NCBI GenBank assembly: GCA_025360705.1
Contig: JANYBQ010000020.1
Span: 1 to 34,214, forward strand
Length of the DNA: 34,214 bases
Reading direction: 5' to 3'
Source: Betaproteobacteria bacterium
GTDB lineage: Bacteria > Pseudomonadota > Gammaproteobacteria > Burkholderiales > Burkholderiaceae_C
Part shown: one piece after another, positions 9,084-18,654 of the stretch
Numbering within the stretch: position 1 is the first letter of the stretch
Layout: the number at the start of each line of letters is the position of its first letter
Notes under the pieces: generated by a model
Database searches by the model: none
What the model was told of the DNA's origin: nothing
What the model saw: the letters and a program-made list of their open reading frames with translations, nothing else
Translations under genes and position numbers: made by a program

Positions 9084-9788
9084 TTACCATTTTCCCCTCG
9101 GCTGCTTGGACCGGACAAACGTGGCAATTAGCTCGGCGGAACCGGCTCGGTTGTTCCTCTGCGCGAAATCGATGGCCGTCAAGCCTTGGGTATTCTTGAT
9201 TAAGGGATCGGCGCCAGCCTCCAGCAGTTGCTGGACCGCCTGCGGGGTTCCATAAAAAGCGGCCATCATGAGCGGCGTGGTGCCATTGGGCGAAGACGCA
9301 TCAATGTAGGCGTAATTGTCGAGCAGCAAGGTGATCATCTGCGTGTGGCCGCGGGTCGCTGCATAGTGCAACGGCGCCCACCCGGTCTTGTTGACGTCGG
9401 CACCTTTGGCGATTAATTTTTGCGCCAGATCGGTCGTCCCGTTCAGCGCCGCGATCATAAGCGGGCTCTCGTCGGTTGTCGTACGAGCCTCCACATCGAT
9501 CTTGCGCCAATCCATCAACGCAGCGGCGGCTTTAAGCGACTTGTCACGAACTGCCAAGTACAAGCCAGACTGGCCCCGAGCGTCCCGCGTATTGCCGTCG
9601 AATCCGCGTGTCAAAAGTAATGTCAGCGAGGATGCATCGTCCAACTGGATAGCTTTGAAAAAGTCATCGTATGAGCCTGCGTTACATATAGAATACGTAA
9701 AAAAAACAATAAGATAGATAACACTTCTAATGTAAATTATTGATTTTGCAAGGTGCTTGGTGAAGGAGTTGGAGGCAGCTTGAGTCAT
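9084..9788 (-). CDS. ankyrin-repeat protein with N-terminal signal peptide/TM segment
   Basis: 234 aa; hydrophobic 'SIIYIRSVIYLIVFFTYSICNA' followed by ANK repeats ('GWAPLHYAATRGHTQMITLLLDNYAYIDASSPNGTTPLMMAAFYGTPQAVQQLLEAGADPL'). Confidence 0.9.
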   Translation of the reverse strand: MTQAASNSFTKHLAKSIIYIRSVIYLIVFFTYSICNAGSYDDFFKAIQLDDASSLTLLLTRGFDGNTRDARGQSGLYLAVRDKSLKAAAALMDWRKIDVEARTTTDESPLMIAALNGTTDLAQKLIAKGADVNKTGWAPLHYAATRGHTQMITLLLDNYAYIDASSPNGTTPLMMAAFYGTPQAVQQLLEAGADPLIKNTQGLTAIDFAQRNNRAGSAELIATFVRSKQPRGKW

Positions 9789-10606
9789 TGCGTCACCGCA
9801 GAAAAAAGAGTGTTGAAATTACGGCTCGTGACTTCAGCGATTTGCTGCACTTCACAATGCTTGACAAGGGCGATTTGCTGCGCCACGAACGGTACATAAG
9901 ACGGATTGTTGGTTTTGCCCCGGAATGGCACCGGCGCCAGATACGGGCTGTCGGTTTCAATCAACAAACGGTCCATCGGGACGTACGCGGCCACGTCGCG
10001 CAGGTCCTGCGCGTTTTTGAACGTCACGATGCCGGAAAACGATACATAAAAACCCATGTCCAGCACCGCCTTTGCCACCTCCAGGCTTTCGGTAAAGCAG
10101 TGAAAAACACCTCTCAGATCCGTCGGCGCCAGTCCGCCCTCTTCCCGCAGAATGGCTAGCGTGTCGCGAGCTGCGCTGCGCGTGTGGATTACCAAAGGCA
10201 GCGAAAGAGTCTGAGCCGCTCGAATATGGATCCTGAATCGCTGCCGCTGCCATTCCATATCCGTCACTGATCGCCCATTGAGACGGTAGTAGTCGAGACC
10301 GGTTTCACCGATACCCACTACACGCGGTAAACGGCCACGCTCCAGCAGATCGTCAAGAGTTGGTTCGGTTACTCCCTCGTTGTCGGGATGAACCCCCACA
10401 GTTGCCCAGAAGTTATCGTAACCGCAGGCCAGCGAGTGGACAGAGGCGAACTCCTCCAGCGTGGTACAGATACACAAAGCCCGGCTGACTTTGGCAAGCT
10501 CCATCGCCACGCGGATGCGCGACAGATCGGCTGTGAGCTCGGGAAAGCTTAAATGGCAGTGGGAATCCGTGAACATGGCTGCTGCGGGGCCACCGCTTGA
10601 CGTCAA
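9785..10606 (-). CDS. tatD: TatD family hydrolase (metal-dependent DNase)
   Basis: 'MFTDSHCHLSFPEL', 'TVGVHPDNEG', 'VGIGETGLDYY', 'LPLVIHTRSA', 'GVFHCFTES', 'LLIETDSPYLAPVPFRGKTNNPSYV'. Start may be the internal Met at 10576. 4-bp overlap with both neighbours. Confidence 0.92.
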   Translation of the reverse strand: MTSSGGPAAAMFTDSHCHLSFPELTADLSRIRVAMELAKVSRALCICTTLEEFASVHSLACGYDNFWATVGVHPDNEGVTEPTLDDLLERGRLPRVVGIGETGLDYYRLNGRSVTDMEWQRQRFRIHIRAAQTLSLPLVIHTRSAARDTLAILREEGGLAPTDLRGVFHCFTESLEVAKAVLDMGFYVSFSGIVTFKNAQDLRDVAAYVPMDRLLIETDSPYLAPVPFRGKTNNPSYVPFVAQQIALVKHCEVQQIAEVTSRNFNTLFSAVTQ

Positions 10607-10962
10607 ATAGTCTGGGTTGGCCTATCCGACCCCAGCACAGATCCCAGAATTTCTTCGATCTTGGATTTAAGCAACTTCGATTTTTCGTCTTTGGGAAACT
10701 GGATTCCTACGCCTTGGGTCCGGCTGCCGGCCGCTTTGGGGGGAGTCACCCAGGCCACCTTGCCGGCCACCGGATAACGCTGCGGATCTTCTGGCAGCGA
10801 CAACAACACATAGATGTCGTCTCCCAGTTTGTATTCACGCGCGGTCGGAATGAATATGCCGCCTTCCACGAACAGCGGGATATAGGCCGCATACAGGGCC
10901 GCTTTTTCCTTGATGGCCAACTGGATGACGCTTGGACGGGGAGCGCTGGATGGTGTACTCAT
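10603..10962 (-). CDS. pilZ: PilZ domain protein
   Basis: 119 aa; 'LFVEGGIFIPTAREYKLGDDIYVLLSLPEDPQRYPVAGKVAWVTPPKAAGSRTQGVGIQF'; located between holB and tatD as in Pseudomonas pilZ loci. Confidence 0.87.
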   Translation of the reverse strand: MSTPSSAPRPSVIQLAIKEKAALYAAYIPLFVEGGIFIPTAREYKLGDDIYVLLSLPEDPQRYPVAGKVAWVTPPKAAGSRTQGVGIQFPKDEKSKLLKSKIEEILGSVLGSDRPTQTI

Positions 10963-10971
10963 GGTGCTTGG

Positions 10972-12009
10972 TCAATCTATCGAGTTTAGGGCGATTTTTG
11001 CCTCGCTGATCAAGGCCTCCTGCATCAACCCCGGATTGAAGGGGTGTTCCATCGTGCGTGTAGTCCGCGCCAAATCTCGACCCCACTGGCTGAGAACGCT
11101 ATGTGAAGCGGGATTGGGCAAATCCTGGGGGGCAAAAAATCGGGGGGTAGCGCCTTGTCTCAGGAGCTGCAAATCGTGACAAATTTTATGCAAGGCATGC
11201 ACCATTTCGGCGATCGTCCAGTCCTGCATCGAGGTGAGGTCTCCGCGCTGCACGGCTTTTGGCAACAAGGCCCACATCTTCGGATCTCTACCGCTGCGCG
11301 CCAATAACAAGGCGTCGTCTGGCCGCCCGCCGGACGCGCGCAACAAGGTTCGCGCCGCCGTGGCGTCGACACCGTTCGCCACCAGCCAGTCGATTGCATG
11401 TTCCGCCTGCGGCCAGACCATCGCGTGACCCTGGCAGCGGCTGCGGATGGTGGGCAGCAATTGGTGTGCAGCTTCACTGGCGAGAACGAACTTTACGTCA
11501 CCCGGCGGTTCCTCAAGGGTTTTCAGCAGTGCACTGGCGCTCACGGTGTTCATGCGCTCCGCCGGAAACACCAATACCGCTTTGCCGCGGCTCCAGGCGC
11601 TGGTGCGCTGCGAAAACTCGATGGCTTCGCGCATGGCGTCGATGCGAATTTCCTTGCTGGGCTTGCGTTTTTTATCATCCAGTTCGGCCTGTGCTTTTTC
11701 TCCCAAAGGCCAGCCACGCTCCAGCATCACTGTTTCCGGCATCAGTACAAACAAATCGGCATGGGTTCGAACATCCGTTGCGTGGCAACTGGCACAAACT
11801 CCGCAGGCACCGCTGACACGGTTGTCACCCGGGTTCTGGCACAACCAGGCGCGCACCAGTTGCATGGCCAAGTCGTATTGCCCCAGTCCGGATGGACCGT
11901 GCAACAACCAGGCATGTCCGCGTTGTTCCAACAAGCCGATGGTCTGGTCGGCAATCCACGGCGCCGCTGAGGTTTGCCCAACCGTATTTGCGTTTGTCGC
12001 CGCGCTCAT
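10972..12009 (-). CDS. holB: DNA polymerase III subunit delta prime
   Basis: Start 12009 ('[57 protein letters not shown]'); Cys cluster '[19 protein letters not shown]'; '[33 protein letters not shown]'. Overlaps the tmk stop by 4 bp. Confidence 0.92.
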   Translation of the reverse strand: MSAATNANTVGQTSAAPWIADQTIGLLEQRGHAWLLHGPSGLGQYDLAMQLVRAWLCQNPGDNRVSGACGVCASCHATDVRTHADLFVLMPETVMLERGWPLGEKAQAELDDKKRKPSKEIRIDAMREAIEFSQRTSAWSRGKAVLVFPAERMNTVSASALLKTLEEPPGDVKFVLASEAAHQLLPTIRSRCQGHAMVWPQAEHAIDWLVANGVDATAARTLLRASGGRPDDALLLARSGRDPKMWALLPKAVQRGDLTSMQDWTIAEMVHALHKICHDLQLLRQGATPRFFAPQDLPNPASHSVLSQWGRDLARTTRTMEHPFNPGLMQEALISEAKIALNSID

Positions 12010-12650
12010 CCCAGCCAACCTCGTGCACGAACTGCCTGCTCTACATCCGCCCACACAGCCACGCGTTCGCGGTCGGCCTCTATCCGAAAAAAACGGCCCG
12101 GAAATTCGCGCGCCCGCATTTCGTATCCCTTTGCAACCCGGGCAAAAAACTCGGCTCCCTTGGCCTCGAATTTGTCCGGCGCGCGCGCTTGCGAAAGACG
12201 GGACGCCGCTATTGCTGGCGGCAAATCGAACCACAAGGTCAAGTCGGGCTGGCGGACCGCCCCGCCGGTTACAGGCATACTTTGAACCCAGCGCTCCAAC
12301 ACCGACAAGACCGCCAGATCAAGACCTTGGCCGCCGCCCTGATAGGCGAAACTGGAGTCGGTAAAACGATCGCACACCACCACGTCGCCGCGTTGCAGGG
12401 CCGGCTCGATGACTTGTATCAAATGGTCGCGACGCGCGGCAAATACCAGTAACGCTTCCGACAGAACATCCATGCGGTCGCCCAGCACCAGGGTCCGCAA
12501 CTTCTCCGCCAGAGGCGTGCCGCCCGGTTCGCGTGTAAGCGTCGTCGCGCGTCCTGCGCTGCGGAAAAGCTTGGCGAGTGCATCGATGTGCGTGGATTTG
12601 CCGGCACCGTCCATGCCTTCGAACGTGATGAAAATTCCTCCCGAACTCAT
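12006..12650 (-). CDS. tmk: thymidylate kinase
   Basis: Start 12650 ('[29 protein letters not shown]'); '[14 protein letters not shown]', '[17 protein letters not shown]'. Confidence 0.95.
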   Translation of the reverse strand: MSSGGIFITFEGMDGAGKSTHIDALAKLFRSAGRATTLTREPGGTPLAEKLRTLVLGDRMDVLSEALLVFAARRDHLIQVIEPALQRGDVVVCDRFTDSSFAYQGGGQGLDLAVLSVLERWVQSMPVTGGAVRQPDLTLWFDLPPAIAASRLSQARAPDKFEAKGAEFFARVAKGYEMRAREFPGRFFRIEADRERVAVWADVEQAVRARGWLG

Positions 12651-12654
12651 GGTC

Positions 12655-13650
12655 CTATTGCTTTCGCTGGTACTTGTCAACCGCACGATTGTGCGCTTGC
12701 AGACTGGTGCTGAACTCGCTGCTACCGTCGCCGCGCGCAACGAAATACAGGGCACTGGACGGGGCTGGCGCCACCGCCGCCAGCAAGGCGTCCTTGCCAG
12801 GCATCGCGATTGGCGTTGGAGGCAAGCCGGCGCGGGTATAGGTGTTCCAGGGGGTGTCCGTCAGCAAATCCTTCTTGCGCAGGTTGCCATCGAACTTTAG
12901 GCCCATCCCGTAGATTACGGTGGGGTCGGTCTGCAACATCATGCCCAGACGCAGGCGGTTGGCCAATACGGCGGCAATCATGGGCCGGTCCGCGGCTCGC
13001 CCGGTTTCCTTTTCCACGATGCTCGCCAGCACCAGCGCCTGCTCGGGGCTTTGCAGAGCCGTGTCGGGCGCACGCACGCCCCACGCGGCTTGTAGATGTT
13101 TGTCCATCGCCCGCATGGCACGCGCCAGCACGTTCAAGTCCGCGGAACCCTTGGCATAACTATAGGTATCGGGGAAAAAGCGGCCTTCGGGATGCAGGCC
13201 CGGGTGATCCAGCTTTGCCATGATGGCCCCGTCAGACAGGCCTGCGGTTTCCGGCGCCAGCTGATCGGCCTTGGCCAATGCGTCACGCACCTGCCTGAAA
13301 GTCCAACCCTCGACCAGGACCACGGTTCTCAACGCTTCTTCACCGAGGACCAGCTTGCGCAGCAGACCGCGTGGCGTGGTGCCGCGTTCCACTTCGTAAC
13401 TTCCGGCCTTGATCCGGCGTGCCTCGCCTGAGAGGCGAATCCATGCATACAGAATTTCCGGCGTCGTCTGGATACCGGACTGCGCCACCGCTAGCGCAAC
13501 GCCACGCGCACTGGTTCCAGGTTCGATGGCCAGGTCGATGGAAGCAGCGGCCATATCCAGCGGCTGATTCATCCACCAGGCACCGAGCCCGGCCAGGACT
13601 GCCGCAAGCAGCACAAGTAAACCCGCCAAAGTCACAACAACGCGTCGCAC
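12655..13650 (-). CDS. mltG: endolytic transglycosylase MltG
   Basis: '[37 protein letters not shown]', '[15 protein letters not shown]'-like, '[43 protein letters not shown]', '[17 protein letters not shown]'. GTG start at 13650 chosen so that the protein begins just before its N-terminal TM. Confidence 0.92.
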   Translation of the reverse strand: MRRVVVTLAGLLVLLAAVLAGLGAWWMNQPLDMAAASIDLAIEPGTSARGVALAVAQSGIQTTPEILYAWIRLSGEARRIKAGSYEVERGTTPRGLLRKLVLGEEALRTVVLVEGWTFRQVRDALAKADQLAPETAGLSDGAIMAKLDHPGLHPEGRFFPDTYSYAKGSADLNVLARAMRAMDKHLQAAWGVRAPDTALQSPEQALVLASIVEKETGRAADRPMIAAVLANRLRLGMMLQTDPTVIYGMGLKFDGNLRKKDLLTDTPWNTYTRAGLPPTPIAMPGKDALLAAVAPAPSSALYFVARGDGSSEFSTSLQAHNRAVDKYQRKQ

Positions 13651-13695
13651 AACCTTACCGCCCGAATAAAAATAGAGGCGATGATAATTGACTGC

Positions 13696-14613
13696 ATGAA
13701 CACTGCATTGAATGGAATTGCCTTGCTGCCGCATCTGGGCGTGATCCGGGTGGAGGGTGAAGACGCGGCCACATTTCTGCATGGCCAGTTGACACAGGAC
13801 TTTGCGCTGCTGGGTCTGTCCGAGGCCCGGTTGACCGCGTTTTGCTCGGCCAAAGGACGCATGCTGGCCAGTTTCATTGGTTTCAAACGCAGTCATAACG
13901 AAATCCTGCTGATCTGCAGCCGGGACATCCTTGCGCCAACCCTCAAGCGCTTGTCGATGTTCGTAATGCGTGCAAAAGCCAAGCTCACTGATGCGACCGA
14001 TGCGTTTGAGTTGCGCGGATTGACCGGCTCCGCGGTTGCGCGGTTTGCCGAAATTGCTGCTGCTCCGTGGAGCAAGCTGGACATCGGCGCCGCCAGCCTG
14101 GTTCTCCTGTACCCGGCCGACGGGGCTTCGCGCGCGTTGTGGATTGCGCCGGTCGGTGAGACGGTTCCGGTGGAAGAGCCTTTAAGTATTGCGAGCTGGC
14201 AACTCGGCGAGGTACATAGCGGCATCGCCACGATTACCGCCGCTACGGTCGAGGCCTTTGTACCGCAGATGCTGAATTACGAGTCCGTGGGAGGCGTCAA
14301 TTTCAAGAAGGGCTGTTACCCCGGACAGGAGGTGGTGGCGCGCAGCCAGTTTCGTGGCACTTTGAAGCGCCGCGCATTTTTAGCCCATTCGGATGCACCG
14401 ATGGCAGCCGGTGAAGAAGTGTTCCGGGCCGACGACGCAAGTCAACCCTGCGCCACGGTAGTTCAGGCGGCAAGCGCGTCATTGGGCGGATTCGACGCGA
14501 TTATTTCCGGGCAGGTGGCAGCGTTGCAATCGCAGCCGTTGCGGCTCGGTTCAGCCGGCGGTGCGGCAGTAGAGATTCGGACAATGCCGTATGCGTTGCT
14601 GGACGACATCTAG
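13696..14613 (+). CDS. ygfZ: YgfZ/GcvT folate-binding protein
   Basis: 'GVIRVEGEDAATFLHGQLTQDFALL'; signature 'KGCYPGQEVVARSQFRGTLKRRAF'. An in-frame alternative ATG lies at 13681. Confidence 0.93.
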   Translation: MNTALNGIALLPHLGVIRVEGEDAATFLHGQLTQDFALLGLSEARLTAFCSAKGRMLASFIGFKRSHNEILLICSRDILAPTLKRLSMFVMRAKAKLTDATDAFELRGLTGSAVARFAEIAAAPWSKLDIGAASLVLLYPADGASRALWIAPVGETVPVEEPLSIASWQLGEVHSGIATITAATVEAFVPQMLNYESVGGVNFKKGCYPGQEVVARSQFRGTLKRRAFLAHSDAPMAAGEEVFRADDASQPCATVVQAASASLGGFDAIISGQVAALQSQPLRLGSAGGAAVEIRTMPYALLDDI

Positions 14614-14648
14614 TGATTTGTCCCATCAAGAGTGCAACACTCCACTAG
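14610..14648. terminator. nested inverted repeat between convergent genes; possible bidirectional transcript end
   Basis: Outer CTAGTG (14610-14615)/CACTAG (14643-14648), inner GAGTG-CAA-CACTC (14630-14642). No U-tract. Confidence 0.3.
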
Positions 14649-14654
14649 CGCTGT

Positions 14655-15551
14655 TCAAGGGAATCTGCGCGGCTCCAGCGCGCGGGCCATCTCGATGTGC
14701 GGCACGTCCGCCTCCATAAACGGCTTACCGATTGCGTTGAACCCCAAGCGGGAATAGAACTCCTGCGCACTGCATTGGAAAGACAACACCACGCGGGTAT
14801 CGCCGCGTTCAGCAGCATGCTGCATCAGCAAATGCACAACCGTGCGGCCAAGACCGGTGGCACGCAGAGCACTGCTGACAGCCACCCGGGCAATTCTCGC
14901 TATGCCCGGACCCTCCTGCATCAAGCGCCCTGTCGCCACCGCCTGGCCCAGGCGATTCAAAACCAGCGCGTGTACCGAATCGAGATCGGAGGCATCCTGC
15001 CCCAAGCCCGGATCGATCTTGAACTCCTCCACAAAAACCGACTGGCGCAGCGCGCCGGCTTGCGTCCCGAGATCGCCCCACGAACCCAGGCGCACCTCCA
15101 TCGGCGACAAGTTGGCTTCATACGACTCCAACAGATCGCGCAGGACCGGCGGAACCGGTTTCGGCATTTGTGTTGCCGGGTCGGCAAACACATAAACCAT
15201 TTCAGCGTCGACCAGCAATGTATCGCCCCGGAAAATTGCGCCGCGAAAAAGCACGGATGAATTACCGATACGCTGGCACTTCATGCCTATATCCAGCAAG
15301 TCGTCCAAGCGCGCCGACCCGTGATATTCGAGGCTTGATTTTTTTACATACAGGTCCCCTCCCAGCGCTGCCGGTATGGACTCGTAGGGGATGGCCAGCG
15401 CGCGCCAATAATCGGTGAAAGCCACGTCGATGTACATCAGGTAATGCGGATTGAAAACAATACGCTGCATGTCCACCTCTGCCCAGCGCACGCGCAGGCG
15501 GTGGTTGAGGCGGAAATCCTCTCGGCTCGGTTGGCGGGTCGGTGCATTCAT
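14655..15551 (-). CDS. YbgC/FadM-type acyl-CoA thioesterase fused to GNAT (ElaA-like) N-acetyltransferase
   Basis: Start 15551 ('MNAPTRQPSREDFRLNHRLRVRWAEVDMQRIVFNPHYLMYIDVAFTDYWR' is a hotdog thioesterase start); C-terminal 'GIARIARVAVSSALRATGLGRTVVHLLMQHAAERGDTRVVLSFQCSAQEFYSRLGFNAIGKPFMEADVPHIEMARAL' is GNAT. Confidence 0.88.
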   Translation of the reverse strand: MNAPTRQPSREDFRLNHRLRVRWAEVDMQRIVFNPHYLMYIDVAFTDYWRALAIPYESIPAALGGDLYVKKSSLEYHGSARLDDLLDIGMKCQRIGNSSVLFRGAIFRGDTLLVDAEMVYVFADPATQMPKPVPPVLRDLLESYEANLSPMEVRLGSWGDLGTQAGALRQSVFVEEFKIDPGLGQDASDLDSVHALVLNRLGQAVATGRLMQEGPGIARIARVAVSSALRATGLGRTVVHLLMQHAAERGDTRVVLSFQCSAQEFYSRLGFNAIGKPFMEADVPHIEMARALEPRRFP

Positions 15552-15617
15552 GAAGTGGATTGGGGCCGGGCTTGTTGTTGCTACAGTGTGTCGCTTCATC
15601 CTACATCGCGAATTGCC

Positions 15618-16754
15618 ATGGCATTGATCTATTACCTGACCCAGATCCAGTTTGAATTTGGCGCCATCAAGCTGCTGCGCCAGGAGTGCGATAGGGTCGG
15701 CATATTGCGCCCTTTGATCGTGACGGACCAGGGCGTCAAGGCGGCCGGCATTCTGCAAAAGGCGCTGGACGTATTGCCCGGCATGCCGGTGGCGGTATTC
15801 GACCGGACGCCGTCCAATCCAACCGAGGCCGCCGTGCGGGCCGCAACCGAACTGTTTCACTCCAAGTCGTGCGATGGGCTGATCGCCGTTGGTGGCGGTT
15901 CGGCCATCGACTGCGCCAAAGGCGTGGCGATCGCCGCCCGGCACGAAGGACCGCTGAAAAACTACGCCACGATAGAAGGCGGTTCCACACGCATCAGCGA
16001 TCGTGCCGTGTCACTGATCGCCGTGCCCACCACCAGTGGTACCGGCAGCGAAGTCGCGCGTGGCGCGATCCTGATTCTGGACGATCACCGCAAGCTCGGC
16101 TTTCATTCCTGGCACCTGCTGCCAAAGGCCGCCATTTGCGACCCCGAACTCACACTCGGCTTACCGGCCCGTCTGACCGCCGCCACCGGCATGGACGCGG
16201 TTGCGCACTGCATGGAAACTTTCATGGCGCCGGCCTTCAATCCGCCGGCCGATGGCATCGGGCTGGACGGGCTGGAACGGGCCTGGCATTTTATTGAACG
16301 CGCCACCAGGGATGGCGACGACCGCGAGGCGCGCTTCAACCTGATGAGTGCGTCCATGCAGGGCGCCATGGCCTTCCAGAAGGGCCTGGGCTGCGTGCAT
16401 TCACTGAGTCACAGCCTGGGCGGCATCGACCTGCGGCTGCACCATGGCACGCTCAATGCGATGTTCCTTCCGGCCGTGGTTGCATTCAATTCGCAGGCCG
16501 AGTCGGTTCAAAAGGAACGGCGCCTGGAACGGATGGCGCGGGTCATGGGATTGAAGTCGGCGGGTGACATACCGGCTGCCATAACCGATATGAATGCCCG
16601 CCTGGGGTTGCCAACCGGGCTCGCCGCCATGGGTGTGCACGCGGCGCAGTTCGAGCAGATCGTCACCGGAGCGCTGGTGGACCACTGCCATAAAACCAAT
16701 CCGCGCATCGCCACCGCGGATGAATACCGGGCGTTGCTGGATCGGGCCATGTAG
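15618..16754 (+). CDS. iron-containing alcohol dehydrogenase
   Basis: 'DGLIAVGGGSAIDCAKG', 'AVPTTSGTGSEV', metal ligands 'GMDAVAHCMETF', 'CVHSLSHSLGG', 'LHHGTLNA'. Confidence 0.93.
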   Translation: MALIYYLTQIQFEFGAIKLLRQECDRVGILRPLIVTDQGVKAAGILQKALDVLPGMPVAVFDRTPSNPTEAAVRAATELFHSKSCDGLIAVGGGSAIDCAKGVAIAARHEGPLKNYATIEGGSTRISDRAVSLIAVPTTSGTGSEVARGAILILDDHRKLGFHSWHLLPKAAICDPELTLGLPARLTAATGMDAVAHCMETFMAPAFNPPADGIGLDGLERAWHFIERATRDGDDREARFNLMSASMQGAMAFQKGLGCVHSLSHSLGGIDLRLHHGTLNAMFLPAVVAFNSQAESVQKERRLERMARVMGLKSAGDIPAAITDMNARLGLPTGLAAMGVHAAQFEQIVTGALVDHCHKTNPRIATADEYRALLDRAM

Positions 16755-16801
16755 GGCCATCGCGCAGGCCGGTACACGCGCCGCAAGTGGCGTCAGCGCA
16801 C

Positions 16802-17752
16802 TTATTTCCTGGCTGGCATTCTGGCGCCGACGTGTGCCTGATTGCGCGAGCGCGCGAGTTCTACCTGGCGCTGGCGCTCCGCAAAACCACGCTTTTGCGC
16901 CTCGGTCTTGAAATCGAAACAGTGGGGGCACGTAATGCCCTTTTCATACCGAGGCGAAGCCTTTTCGACTGTACCCAGCGGCCGGCGGCACGAGCGGCAT
17001 AACTCCAGCGGGCCTTGCAGCAGTCCATGGCCCACTGACACGCGTTCATCGAAAACGAAACATTCACCTTGCCACTGACTGCTGTCTTGCGGCACCTGCT
17101 CCAAATATTTCAGGATGCCGCCCTGCAAATGGTAGACATCGTCGAAGCCGCGTTGACGCAACAGCGCAGTCGATTTTTCACAGCGGATGCCACCGGTGCA
17201 AAACATGGCGATCCGGGGTTTCTTGCCATCCACGGCAGCCAGCGCATTTCCAGATTTTGATTGCTCCTCGATCCATGCGGGCAAATCTGAAAAGCTCTTT
17301 GTCTTTGGGTTCAGCGCGCCGGCAAAGGTGCCGATTGCCACCTCGTAGTCGTTGCGCGCGTCAACCAGTACTACGCCGGGTTCGGAGATCAGCGCGTTCC
17401 AGTCCTGAGGTTTAACGTATTGTCCCGCCGTTCGGGCTGGGTCGAGACCGGCCACCTGCATCGTCACGATCTCCGCTTTCAGCCGTACCTTCATGCGATA
17501 AAACGGCAACTCCGCAGCCCACGATTCCTTGTGTTCCAGGTCCGCGAGGCGAATGTCCGCATGCAGCCACTTCAACACCGCAGCCACACCGCCGGGCGCT
17601 CCGGCAATCGTGCCGTTGATGCCCTCAGAGGCCAGCAATATTGTTCCCTTGACCTGGTTATCCTGGCATACCGTCAGAAGAGGAGTCTGGATTTGCGCGA
17701 AGTCGGGCAAGTCGACAAACTTGTAGAAGGCGGATGTCAGAAAACGGGACAT
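16802..17752 (-). CDS. trhO: tRNA uridine(34) hydroxylase / rhodanese-related protein (TrhO, YceA)
   Basis: 'YKFVDLPDFAQIQTPLLTVCQDNQVKGTILLASEGINGTIAG', rhodanese domain with 'MFCTGGIRCEKSTALL', C-terminal Cys motif 'CRSCRRPLG'. Confidence 0.92.
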   Translation of the reverse strand: MSRFLTSAFYKFVDLPDFAQIQTPLLTVCQDNQVKGTILLASEGINGTIAGAPGGVAAVLKWLHADIRLADLEHKESWAAELPFYRMKVRLKAEIVTMQVAGLDPARTAGQYVKPQDWNALISEPGVVLVDARNDYEVAIGTFAGALNPKTKSFSDLPAWIEEQSKSGNALAAVDGKKPRIAMFCTGGIRCEKSTALLRQRGFDDVYHLQGGILKYLEQVPQDSSQWQGECFVFDERVSVGHGLLQGPLELCRSCRRPLGTVEKASPRYEKGITCPHCFDFKTEAQKRGFAERQRQVELARSRNQAHVGARMPARK

Positions 17753-17803
17753 GGAGTTGGAGGGTCAGTGCAAGATGGAGATTCGACCGCGTGGCTGCAA
17801 ATG

Positions 17804-18616
17804 TCATCGACGGTTCTGCAAGGTCCAGTCGATCGGATCCTGCTGCAACACCATGTCGATGTCCAGTGCCAGCACTTCACCGACCGCACCTGGAAAACTG
17901 ACGGCCATTTGACGCTGGTTCATGCGTGCATCCTTGGCGCGGGCGCGCCAAGCCGCCAAATGGATCACGCCGGCCAGCGGTTCGTAAGCATCCTGGTCGA
18001 ACGGCGCGTCCTGATGCTCCAGCGCCTCGACGATTGGCAGCGGAAACAGCCACTTGCGCGCCAGTCCCGCGCCAACCTGAGCATAGCTGTAACCGAACGC
18101 CCGGCACTCGGCCATTGCGCGCCGCGGATCCAGGGCCGGCACGTCAGCGTCGAGCGTGGCCATGTCAGCCGGCATCGCGATGCGCATTGCCAATTCACCC
18201 ATCAGATGAATCAGACCGGCGGTAAATGCCGCTTGCTGGTGCTGCTGCACCACGCCTGCCAGCGAGCGGGAGACCTTGGCAACGTCCAGGCTGTAGTTCC
18301 AGTAGTGCTGCAAGTTGATGCCAGGCACCGCTTTCATCGAAGCGCTGGTAGCCGAGGCCGTCACCATGGTACGAACGTGGCCGAGGCCAACCAGCGCCAG
18401 CGACTCCGACACACTGTGAATACGCTGGGACAGCTGGAAAAAACCTGAATTGGACAGTTGCAGCAGGCGTGTCGTAAGCGCCGGGTCGGTGCTGATGAGC
18501 AGCGTAATTTTTTTCAGATCCGGCTCCTCCCGCTCCAGTTCACTCAGCAACAAGGCTACTACTTTGGGGATGCTGGGGAGGGTGAACTGGGAGGCCAGGA
18601 GGGAATTCAGTTGCAT
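17804..18616 (-). CDS. HDOD domain protein
   Basis: 'FTLPSIPKVVALLLSELEREEPDLKKITLLISTDPALTTRLLQLSNSGFF' and 'FTAGLIHLMGELAM' are HDOD features. Confidence 0.87.
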   Translation of the reverse strand: MQLNSLLASQFTLPSIPKVVALLLSELEREEPDLKKITLLISTDPALTTRLLQLSNSGFFQLSQRIHSVSESLALVGLGHVRTMVTASATSASMKAVPGINLQHYWNYSLDVAKVSRSLAGVVQQHQQAAFTAGLIHLMGELAMRIAMPADMATLDADVPALDPRRAMAECRAFGYSYAQVGAGLARKWLFPLPIVEALEHQDAPFDQDAYEPLAGVIHLAAWRARAKDARMNQRQMAVSFPGAVGEVLALDIDMVLQQDPIDWTLQNRR

Positions 18617-18654
18617 GGAACGCAGGCTCCGGTCAGGTTAAAGCGCAAACGTCG

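Noticed and set aside
11899-11940. Degenerate P-loop (GPSGLGQYD) in HolB as evidence of gene decay
   Set aside because: Delta prime subunits commonly have degenerate Walker A motifs; the rest of the protein is intact.
12010-12234. Upstream extension of the holB ORF
   Set aside because: Lies inside tmk in another frame and lacks HolB similarity; the ATG at 12009 couples to the tmk stop.
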